Source: BP-133 sp040756995 (lineage in GTDB: Bacteria > Actinomycetota > Acidimicrobiia > IMCC26256 > BP-133). Taken from it: a stretch of DNA of 32,992 nt. Shown in pieces: positions 8,682 through 14,643 of this stretch. A model generated the notes under the pieces. It ran no database searches, was not told where the DNA came from, and saw only the letters and a program-made list of their open reading frames with translations. Within the stretch, counting starts at the first letter, position 1. Each line of letters opens with the position of its first letter. The stretch spans positions 1-32,992 of the forward strand of contig JBFLYK010000070.1 in the NCBI GenBank assembly GCA_040756995.1. Direction: 5' to 3'. A program made the translations under genes and the position numbers.

Positions 8682-8707
8682 CAGGCGAAGACGGCGGCCC
8701 GTACCGT
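8678..8707 (+). promoter_or_regulatory. Promoter of the cobalamin operon
   Basis: A consensus TTGACA (8678-8683, overlapping the upstream stop codon), an 18-base spacer and TACCGT (8702-8707). Predicted transcription starts near 8713, right at the beginning of the riboswitch. Confidence 0.7.
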
Positions 8708-8713
8708 CCGGAG

Positions 8714-8880
8714 CGCAGATCAGGGAAGTCCGGTGGAAGGCCGGCGCTGTCCCGCAACTGTGACCGGGGAGCACCCCACCTCCCGTCCTCCGCCTGCGGC
8801 GGGGCGGGGACAAGCCACTGGCTCCGGCCGGGAAGGCGGTGGGGACGGCGGTGATCCGGGAGCCAGGAGACCTGACTGCC
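8714..8880 (+). promoter_or_regulatory. Cobalamin (B12) riboswitch
   Basis: The leader RNA has the core signature of the class: CAGGGAAGTCCGGTG, then GCTGTCCCGCAACTGTGACC, and the B12 box GCCAGGAGACCTG at 8863-8875. The closing stem P1 pairs CAGATCAGG (8716-8724) with CCTGACTG (8871-8878), with one bulged A. A variable GC-rich hairpin (about 8785-8840) sits in the middle. Adenosylcobalamin-type ligands normally repress the downstream gene. Here the switch precedes the late cobalamin operon, as expected for feedback control. A Shine-Dalgarno (GAGGAG, 8897-8902) comes soon after and there is no obvious U-rich terminator, so control of translation is more likely than attenuation (inference). Confidence 0.95.
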
Positions 8881-8906
8881 GAAAGGGGCCGACCCTGAGG
8901 AGACGC

Positions 8907-8960
8907 GTGGACGTCGGGAAACATCAGCACCTCTATCCGATCCTGTGCCCCGGCCGGTGA
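8907..8960 (+). CDS. 17-codon leader ORF between the riboswitch and cobU-cobS
   Basis: A short ORF starts at GTG 8907, preceded by GAGGAG (8897-8902, spacing 4). It encodes MDVGKHQHLYPILCPGR and stops at TGA 8958-8960, which overlaps the GTG start of the next gene as GTGA. All other junctions of this operon use the same 4-base overlap, which favours real, coupled translation. The peptide has two His, one Cys and a C-terminal Arg; I know no family for it. It may carry the riboswitch effect to cobU-cobS by translational coupling (inference). Alternatively it is a chance frame and cobU starts independently, for example at GTG 8945. Confidence 0.5.
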   Translation: MDVGKHQHLYPILCPGR

Positions 8961-10549
8961 TCACGCTCGTGCTGGGTGGCGTGCGGTCGGGGAAGTCGGA
9001 AGTGGCCGAGCGGCTCGCCGGCCCGGGCCCCGGTACCTACCTCGCCACCGGCCTGGTGACGCCCGGCGACGACGACTTCGCCGAGCGGGTGGCCCACCAC
9101 CGCGCCCGCCGGCCGGCATCGTGGGCGACCGTCGAGGAGCCGCGGGCGGTGCCGGCGGTGCTGGCCCGCCTCCATGGGCCCGTCCTGCTCGACGCCCTCG
9201 GCACCTGGATCGCCAACGACCCGCGGCCCGACCTCGACGCCCTGGTCCAGGCGCTCGTGAGCCGGCGGGGCGACACGATCGTCGTCTCGGAAGAGGTCGG
9301 CCTCGGGGTCCACCCGGTGAGCGAGGTCGGCCGCCTCTTCGCCGACCGCCTCGGCGAAGCCAACCGCCGTGTCGCCGAAGTCGCCGACCGCTGCCTCCTC
9401 GTGGTGGCCGGCCGGGTGATCGACCTGCCCGCCGGAACACCCGCTCCCGGCGAGGCCGCTTCCACCGGAAGGCGACCGGCCACCGGAACGGCCGCTTCCG
9501 GCGACGCCGCCTCAGTCGGAACACCAACGGCCGCCGGAACGGCCCGTTCCGGCGAGGGCGCCTCCGGAACACCACCGGCCACAGGAGCGGCCGCTTCCAC
9601 GGACGCCGCCTCCGTCGGAACACCACCGGCCACAGGAGCGGCCGCTTCCAGGGACGCCGCCTCCACCGGCAGACCACCGGCCACCGGCACACCACCGGCC
9701 GCTGGCGTTACGGCCCCGGCGGCCGGCATGCCTCCGTTCGCCACCGACCGGGGCGCCGCCTCGGGATCCGTCATGGGCGGTCTGCGGGAGGCCGTGGCCT
9801 TTCTTACGCCGCTGGGCGGGGCGACCGCTCCGAGCCCGGCCGCCTTCTCCTGGTTTCCGGTGGTCGGCGCGCTCATCGGGCTGCTGCTCGGGGGGCTGTG
9901 GTGGGCGGCCGAGGAGCCGTTGGGGCCGCTGGCGGCGGCGGCGCTGGTGGTGGCGGCCGACCTGGCCCTGACCGGTGCGCTGCACTTCGACGGCCTGCTC
10001 GACAGCGCCGACGGCCTGTTGCCCCACCTCCGCCCGGAACGGCGCCTGGCCGTGATGGCCGACCCGAACGTCGGTGCCTTCGCCGTCGCCACCGGCGCCA
10101 CAACCCTTCTGCTCCGCACCGCCGCCCTGGCCGCCCTCGGGACGGCCCGGCCGTTTCTCCTCGCCGCCCTCTGGAGCCTCTCCCGCACCGCCATGGCCGT
10201 CACCGCCCTGACCGGCCGCTACGCCCGGAGTCACGGCCTCGCCTCGTCGTTCCTGCCCGACACTGGTACCGCAACGCATGACCGGACCGGGCCTGCGCCG
10301 GCAGGCAGGGCAGCTGGCAATCAATGGGTGCTGCCGGCCTCGGTCGGCGCAGTGCTGGCTGTCGTGCTGGCCGTCGGCAACGAAATCTCATCCGTCGTGG
10401 CGGTCGTTGCCGGCGGACTGGCCGCCGCCGCCGTCGCCGCCCTGGCCCGCCGGCGGATCGGCGGCTTCACCGGCGACACCCTGGGCGCCGGCGGCGTCGT
10501 GGCCGAGACCATCGGACTCCTGACCGCCGTGGCGGTCCTCCGCCCATGA
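8957..10549 (+). CDS. cobU/cobS: Fused CobU-CobS: adenosylcobinamide kinase/guanylyltransferase plus cobalamin-5'-phosphate synthase
   Basis: One 530-residue frame carries two consecutive steps of nucleotide loop assembly. CobU (about residues 1-158) phosphorylates adenosylcobinamide and adds GMP; Walker A is GGVRSGKS (7-14), His48 in HHRARRP is the likely guanylylated residue, and SEEVGLGVHPVSE is conserved. CobS (from about residue 273, start MGGLREAVAFLTPLGG) joins the GDP-activated cobinamide to the lower ligand; it is a multi-pass membrane domain with the metal-binding motif HFDGLLDSADG. Between them is a linker of about 113 residues rich in Ala, Thr, Gly and Pro, built from 17-residue repeats. 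GTG 8957 was chosen because it overlaps the leader-ORF stop and gives a normal CobU N-terminus. The two enzymes are separate proteins in well-studied bacteria. The fusion would tether the kinase to the membrane synthase. Confidence 0.92.
   Translation: MITLVLGGVRSGKSEVAERLAGPGPGTYLATGLVTPGDDDFAERVAHHRARRPASWATVEEPRAVPAVLARLHGPVLLDALGTWIANDPRPDLDALVQALVSRRGDTIVVSEEVGLGVHPVSEVGRLFADRLGEANRRVAEVADRCLLVVAGRVIDLPAGTPAPGEAASTGRRPATGTAASGDAASVGTPTAAGTARSGEGASGTPPATGAAASTDAASVGTPPATGAAASRDAASTGRPPATGTPPAAGVTAPAAGMPPFATDRGAASGSVMGGLREAVAFLTPLGGATAPSPAAFSWFPVVGALIGLLLGGLWWAAEEPLGPLAAAALVVAADLALTGALHFDGLLDSADGLLPHLRPERRLAVMADPNVGAFAVATGATTLLLRTAALAALGTARPFLLAALWSLSRTAMAVTALTGRYARSHGLASSFLPDTGTATHDRTGPAPAGRAAGNQWVLPASVGAVLAVVLAVGNEISSVVAVVAGGLAAAAVAALARRRIGGFTGDTLGAGGVVAETIGLLTAVAVLRP
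9491..9691 (+). repeat. About four 51-bp tandem repeats in the cobU-cobS linker
   Basis: Repeats begin at GCCGCTTCC-like sites at 9491, 9542, 9590 and 9641 (steps of 51, 48 and 51 bp). The last two are nearly identical over ACAGGAGCGGCCGCTTCCA (9581 and 9632). They encode 16-17-residue units of the type AASxDAASVGTPPATGA. A partial unit precedes them at 9455. Confidence 0.85.
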
Positions 10550-11829
10550 CCGCCACTCCTCCCCCGAAGCGCCGTACCGCTCCTTCCCGGAAGGTCCCCA
10601 GCGCGACCGGTCGCGTTCAGGGCCCCTATAGGGCCTCAGGCGCGACCGGTCGCGGTTGGGCCACTGCTTTCGGAGCGGCGATCGGCCTGCTCGTCGACCG
10701 GGCGCTGGGAGAGCCGCCGTCCGCCGTTCACCCCGTCGGGGCGTTCGGCCGGGCGATGGCCGCCCTCGAACGGCCCATGTGGCGCGACAGCCGCCTGGCG
10801 GGCTTCGGGTACGCGGCGGTCGGGGCCGGGCTGGGCTCGGCAGCGGGCTTCGTGCTCCAGCGAGCTACGGCCGGGCGGGGGTCGGCGACCGGCTTCGTGC
10901 CCCAGCGGGCCGGGGCCGGGCTGGGGTCGGCGGCGGGCTTCGTGCCCCAGCGGGCCGCGGCCGGGGTGGGGTCGGCGACGGGCTTCGTGTTCCACCGGCG
11001 CCGGACGACCGGGCCCTTGGCGAAGGAAGAGGCCGACCTCACCGGGACGAGAGAGAGTGGTCCGCGGGCCGGTGGCCTCGTCCGTACGTCGCTGCCGGCT
11101 CAGTCTCTCGCCACATGGCTCATGGTCGCCGGACGGGCGCTGGGGGACGAGGCCCGGGCCATCGGCGATCGGTTGGTCGACGACGACCTCGACGGCGCCC
11201 GGCGGCGACTGCCGGCGTTGGTGGGGCGGGACCCGGAGTCGCTCGACGCCAAGGGCGTTGCCCGGGCCGTCGTCGAGTCGGTGGCCGAGAACACCGTCGA
11301 TGCGGTGGTGGCGCCGGCCTGCTGGGCGGCGCTGGGCGGGGCCGCGGGCGCCGGCTTCTACCGGGCGGTGAACACGCTCGACGCCATGGTGGGGCACCGC
11401 AACGAGCGCTACGGCCGGTTCGGCTGGGCGTCAGCCCGGCTCGACGACGCCGCCAACTGGATACCGGCCCGCCTGACCGGCCTGCTGGTGGCGGCCGTCC
11501 GTCCGGGACGGGCCCGCGAGGTGCTCGACGCCGTCGTGCACCCGCCGGCTCACCCGAGTCCCAACGCCGGTGTCGCCGAGGCGGCCTTCGCCGCTGCACT
11601 CGCCCTGCGCCTCGGCGGCGACACTATCTACGCCGGCCGGGTCGATCCCCGGCCGACCTTCGGCACCGGCCGCTCCCCCGAGCCCGCCGACATCGACGCC
11701 GCCATCCGTCTCTCCCGCGACGTCACCTTCGCCCTCGCCGCTCTCCTGGCCACCCCGGCCGTCGTGGGCGCGGCCACCCGTCGCCGGCGCCGGGCCACCT
11801 ACCCCTCACCCCCGGCGAGCCGCCGATGA
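10546..11829 (+). CDS. cbiB: CbiB/CobD, adenosylcobinamide-phosphate synthase, with repeat insertions
   Basis: A membrane enzyme that attaches the aminopropanol arm to cobyric acid. Family motifs are clear: HPVGAFG (about residue 64), VVESVAENTVDAVVAP, GFYRAVNTLDAMVGHRNERY, GRFGWASARLDDAANWIPAR and SPNAGVAEAAFAAAL. The ATG at 10546 overlaps the cobU-cobS stop (ATGA). At 427 residues it is about 100 longer than usual. The excess lies in an N-terminal extension of about 47 residues, which contains paired palindromes, and in four 15-residue repeats (AGLGSAAGFVLQRAT type) plus a polar stretch after the first membrane region. The repeats seem to copy the end of a hydrophobic segment. The catalytic core looks intact. 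The C-terminus (TRRRRRATYPSPPASRR) lies in a 104-bp duplication shared with the next ORFs. Confidence 0.92.
   Translation: MTATPPPKRRTAPSRKVPSATGRVQGPYRASGATGRGWATAFGAAIGLLVDRALGEPPSAVHPVGAFGRAMAALERPMWRDSRLAGFGYAAVGAGLGSAAGFVLQRATAGRGSATGFVPQRAGAGLGSAAGFVPQRAAAGVGSATGFVFHRRRTTGPLAKEEADLTGTRESGPRAGGLVRTSLPAQSLATWLMVAGRALGDEARAIGDRLVDDDLDGARRRLPALVGRDPESLDAKGVARAVVESVAENTVDAVVAPACWAALGGAAGAGFYRAVNTLDAMVGHRNERYGRFGWASARLDDAANWIPARLTGLLVAAVRPGRAREVLDAVVHPPAHPSPNAGVAEAAFAAALALRLGGDTIYAGRVDPRPTFGTGRSPEPADIDAAIRLSRDVTFALAALLATPAVVGAATRRRRRATYPSPPASRR
10602..10654. repeat. Palindrome cluster inside the 5' end of cbiB
   Basis: The perfect 14-bp palindrome CGCGACCGGTCGCG occurs at 10602-10615 and again at 10641-10654. 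A third perfect palindrome, CCCTATAGGG, sits almost midway at 10624-10633. The block is translated in frame as part of an N-terminal extension (SATGRVQGPYRASGATGRG). It could be an inserted palindromic element or a protein-binding site. Confidence 0.8.
10825..10998 (+). repeat. Four 45-bp tandem repeats in cbiB
   Basis: GGCTTCGTG recurs at 10846, 10891, 10936 and 10981, exactly 45 bp apart. Each unit encodes 15 residues of the type AG(L/R/V)GSA(A/T)GFV(L/P)QRA. The period is a multiple of three, so the frame is kept. Confidence 0.9.
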
Positions 11830-11978
11830 CTCCGCCGACCCCTCCGCCCCCGCCGCCGCAGGCAGCGGCCGGCGCCGCCACACGTCGCCACCGCCGGCCG
11901 CCCTACCCCTCAGCCCGCACGAGCCGCCGATGACTGTCCCGACCCCGCCTCCGTCTCCGACCCCGCCGCCCCAGCCAC
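11771..11978 (+). repeat. 104-bp imperfect tandem duplication across the cbiB/cobC junction
   Basis: GAGCCGCCGATGACT occurs at 11817 and 11921, 104 bp apart, and similarity extends on both sides (compare CTACCCCTCA in each copy). Each copy contains a gene end, an ATGA overlap and a Pro-rich gene start. Because 104 is not a multiple of three, the duplication leaves a mini-ORF between cbiB and cobC. Confidence 0.85.
11826..11933 (+). CDS. 35-codon mini-ORF created by duplication, overlapping both neighbours
   Basis: Starts at ATG 11826, which overlaps the cbiB stop (ATGA), and stops at TGA 11931-11933, which overlaps the cobC start (ATGA). The product is Pro-rich at the front (MTPPTPPPPPPQAAAGAA), like the cobC N-terminus, and Arg-rich at the end (TRRHRRPPYPSARTSRR), like the cbiB C-terminus. 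It is therefore a duplicated junction rather than an independent gene family. It is placed so that ribosomes finishing cbiB could pass through it to cobC. The peptide itself probably has no function. Confidence 0.5.
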   Translation: MTPPTPPPPPPQAAAGAATRRHRRPPYPSARTSRR

Positions 11979-13063
11979 CGGCCGGCGCCCCCGCCCACGC
12001 CCTGGCACGGGTTCCGAACGCTGGGGTGCAGTGGGATGTCGAAGCGATGGCGGCCACCCTCGACCCGGCCCGGGTTCCGCCAGCCGGAACGCACGAGGGC
12101 GATGTCGACGGGGTAGCGGCCGCCACCCTGGCCCCGGCCCGGGTTCCGGCGGCGGGAGCGCATGGGGGCGATGTCGAGGCGGTGGCGGCGGCTCTGGGGT
12201 GGGAACCGGGAGACATCCTCGATCTGTCGGCGAGTTTCAATCCGGACGCGCCGGACCTGGCGGCGCTGGCGGCCGGGCGGCTCGACAGCCTGGAGCGCTA
12301 CCCGGATCCGACGGCCGCCACCGCGGCGATGGCGGAGGCGCTCGGCACGAGCCCGGACTGCATCCTGCTGACCAATGGCGGGGCGGAAGCCATCGCCCTG
12401 GTGGCCAACGATCTCGGACGGGCGGCCGTGCCGGCCCCGGAGTTCTCGCTCTATGCCCGCCACCTGGCCGCCGTCGTCGATCCGGCGGAGGATCCCGCCG
12501 CGCCGCTCATCCGGTCCAATCCCAACAACCCGACGGGGCGGCTCGCCCGTCCGACGGACGCGGCAACAGTGTGGGACGAGGCCTTCTATCCCCTGGCCGC
12601 CGGTGTCTGGTCGCGGGGCGACGTCGCCGCCGGCCGGGCGGCCATGGCCATCGGGTCACTGACCAAGGTCTTCGCCTGTCCCGGGTTGCGGGTGGGCTAC
12701 GTGCACGCCGACCCGGCGGTGATCGCCCGGCTGGCCGATCGCCAGCCGCGCTGGTCGCTCAACGGACTGGCCGCCGCCCTCCTGCCCGAACTCCTGGCCC
12801 GGGCCGAACTGCGGGAGTGGGCGGCCGCCACCGCCCGCCGGCGGGCGGCGCTGGTGGGGGCCATTCCGGGCGTCGAACCGTCCGACGCCAACTTCGCTCT
12901 GGTCCGTGTCGAAGAAGGGGCGCCGGCCGCCCGGGCCGGCCTGGCCCGGCACGGCGTCCTCGTGCGGGACTGCACCAGCTTCGGGCTTCCCGGCCACATC
13001 CGCGTCGCCGTTCCCGACGAAGCCGGCCTGGACCGCCTCGTCGCGGCCTGGGAGCGCCGATGA
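11930..13063 (+). CDS. cobC: CobC/CobD-type threonine-phosphate decarboxylase-like PLP enzyme
   Basis: A fold-type I aminotransferase-family protein that makes or handles the aminopropanol phosphate arm. The core begins at HGGDVEAVAAALGW and DILDLSASFNPDAPD, the usual N-terminus of this family. NGGAEAIALV, SNPNNPTGRLARP and the PLP-binding Lys246 in GSLTKVFACPGLRVGY follow. The C-terminal domain ends with the motif RDCTSFGLPGHIRVAVP. Before the core are a Pro-rich leader and two extra degenerate copies of the segment ending in GDVxxVAAxL, so the native N-terminus has been amplified. ATG 11930 was chosen for its ATGA overlap with the mini-ORF; frames further upstream overlap cbiB. Length is 377 residues. 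The next gene, cobQ, overlaps its stop. Confidence 0.9.
   Translation: MTVPTPPPSPTPPPQPPAGAPAHALARVPNAGVQWDVEAMAATLDPARVPPAGTHEGDVDGVAAATLAPARVPAAGAHGGDVEAVAAALGWEPGDILDLSASFNPDAPDLAALAAGRLDSLERYPDPTAATAAMAEALGTSPDCILLTNGGAEAIALVANDLGRAAVPAPEFSLYARHLAAVVDPAEDPAAPLIRSNPNNPTGRLARPTDAATVWDEAFYPLAAGVWSRGDVAAGRAAMAIGSLTKVFACPGLRVGYVHADPAVIARLADRQPRWSLNGLAAALLPELLARAELREWAAATARRRAALVGAIPGVEPSDANFALVRVEEGAPAARAGLARHGVLVRDCTSFGLPGHIRVAVPDEAGLDRLVAAWERR
12008..12200 (+). repeat. Three degenerate 63-69-bp repeats at the start of cobC
   Basis: CGGGTTCCG occurs at 12008, 12071 and 12140. The units encode ARVPxAGxxxxDVxxxAAxL, 21-23 residues each. The third is the native start of the enzyme fold; the first two look like duplicates of it. 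Confidence 0.8.
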
Positions 13064-14643
13064 TCGCCGGGCGGAGCGTCGCCGGTGCGGCCGGCCTGCA
13101 AGGGGCGCTCATGGTCTGTGGAACCACGAGCGATGCGGGCAAGAGCCGGGTCGTGACGGGGTTGTGCCGGGCGCTGGCCCGGCGGGGTGTCAGCGTGGCG
13201 CCGTTCAAGGCGCAGAACATGGCGCTCAATTCCTTTGTCACGGCGAGCGGGCATGAGATCGGTCGGGCTCAGGGGGTGCAGGCGCTGGCGGCGGGCGTCG
13301 ATCCCGAGGTCGACATGAATCCGATCCTGCTCAAGCCGTCGAGCGACCGCACCAGCCAGGTCATCGTCCTCGGCCAGCCGACCGGACACCTCGACGCCGC
13401 CGGCTACCACGCCGCCAAGCCCGGCTTGCGCGCCACGGTGCTGGCGGCGCTGGACCGCCTCCGCCACCGCTTCGACGTCGTGCTCCTCGAAGGCGCCGGC
13501 AGTCCGGCCGAGATCAACCTCCTTGACGGGGATCTGGTCAACCTGTGGCTGGCCGACGCCGCCGGGATCCCGGCCGTGATCGTGGGCGACATCGACCGGG
13601 GCGGCGTGTTCGCCTCGCTCTTCGGCACCGTCGCCCTGCTCCCCGACCACCTCCGCTCCTGCGTGCAGGGCTTCGTGATCAACAAGTTCCGGGGCGACCC
13701 CGCTCTCCTCATGCCGGGCCTGGCCGACCTCGAGGCCCGGACGGGCATTCCGACCCTCGGGGTGCTGCCCTGGGTCGACGGCCTGCACCTCGACGCCGAG
13801 GACAGCCTGGCGCTGCGCCAGCCGTGGGGCGACACCGCCAGCGATGCCGGGGCTCTCGACGTGTGCGTGGTTCGACTTCCCCGGATTTCCAACTTCACCG
13901 ACATCGACGCCCTGGCCCTCGAGCCGGGGGTCACCGTCCGGTACGCCACCCACGCCAACGCTCTCGGCGACCCCGACCTCGTCATCCTGCCGGGGACGAA
14001 AGCCACGGTCGCCGACCTCGCCTGGATGCGGGCCCGCAGCTTCGACGCCGCGCTGGGTTCCCGGGCCGGATCGACCACCGTCCTCGGCATCTGCGGCGGA
14101 TACCAGATGCTCGGCCGGAATATCGACGACGACGTCGAGAGCGGAAGCGGCGCGGTCGAGGGCCTCGGGCACCTTCCGGTCGCGACGCGCTTCGAACCGA
14201 CGAAGATCACCCGCCCCCGCGAGGGAACGGCGTTGGGCCGTCCGGTGACGGGCTATCAGATCCATCACGGCCGCACGTTTTCCCCGTCGCCCTGGGTCAG
14301 CCTCAGCGATCACTGGGGCTCGGAGGAGGAGGGCGCGGCCGACGTCGACGCCGGTGTGTTCGGGACCAGCCTCCATGGCCTCTTCGAATCCGACGGCTTC
14401 CGGGCGGCCTTCCTCGACATGGTCGCCAAACGGCGAGGGAAGCAGTTCACGCCGTCGGGTCTCTCCTTCGCCTCGGCCCGGGAGGCGCAGTTCGACCGGC
14501 TGGCCGACCTGGTTGAAGCCCACCTCGACATGACCGCCGTCGGGAAGCTCATCGCCGCCGGCGCCTCGAGCGCCCGGGCCTCGAGCTCCCCGGCGTCGAA
14601 CCCGGCCGCCTCCCTCTCCCACCCCGCTCCGGAGCCCGCGTGA
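13060..14643 (+). CDS. cobQ: Cobyric acid synthase CobQ/CbiP
   Basis: A glutamine-dependent amidotransferase that amidates four side chains of adenosylcobyrinic acid a,c-diamide. The N-terminal ATP-binding domain has CGTTSDAGKS (about residues 20-29), FKAQNMALNS and EGAGSPAEINL. The C-terminal class I glutaminase domain has GICGGYQMLG with the nucleophile Cys345, then the late motif TSLHGLFESDGFR. ATG 13060 overlaps the cobC stop as ATGA and gives a normal N-terminus. At 527 residues it is slightly long because of an Ala/Ser/Pro tail of about 30 residues after the last conserved block. The tail overlaps the cobN start. Confidence 0.97.
   Translation: MIAGRSVAGAAGLQGALMVCGTTSDAGKSRVVTGLCRALARRGVSVAPFKAQNMALNSFVTASGHEIGRAQGVQALAAGVDPEVDMNPILLKPSSDRTSQVIVLGQPTGHLDAAGYHAAKPGLRATVLAALDRLRHRFDVVLLEGAGSPAEINLLDGDLVNLWLADAAGIPAVIVGDIDRGGVFASLFGTVALLPDHLRSCVQGFVINKFRGDPALLMPGLADLEARTGIPTLGVLPWVDGLHLDAEDSLALRQPWGDTASDAGALDVCVVRLPRISNFTDIDALALEPGVTVRYATHANALGDPDLVILPGTKATVADLAWMRARSFDAALGSRAGSTTVLGICGGYQMLGRNIDDDVESGSGAVEGLGHLPVATRFEPTKITRPREGTALGRPVTGYQIHHGRTFSPSPWVSLSDHWGSEEEGAADVDAGVFGTSLHGLFESDGFRAAFLDMVAKRRGKQFTPSGLSFASAREAQFDRLADLVEAHLDMTAVGKLIAAGASSARASSSPASNPAASLSHPAPEPA

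Noticed and set aside
12031..13059. N-terminal extension of cobQ back to 12031
   Set aside because: The frame is open by chance; the region encodes cobC in another frame, and cobQ has its normal N-terminus at 13060 with an ATGA overlap.
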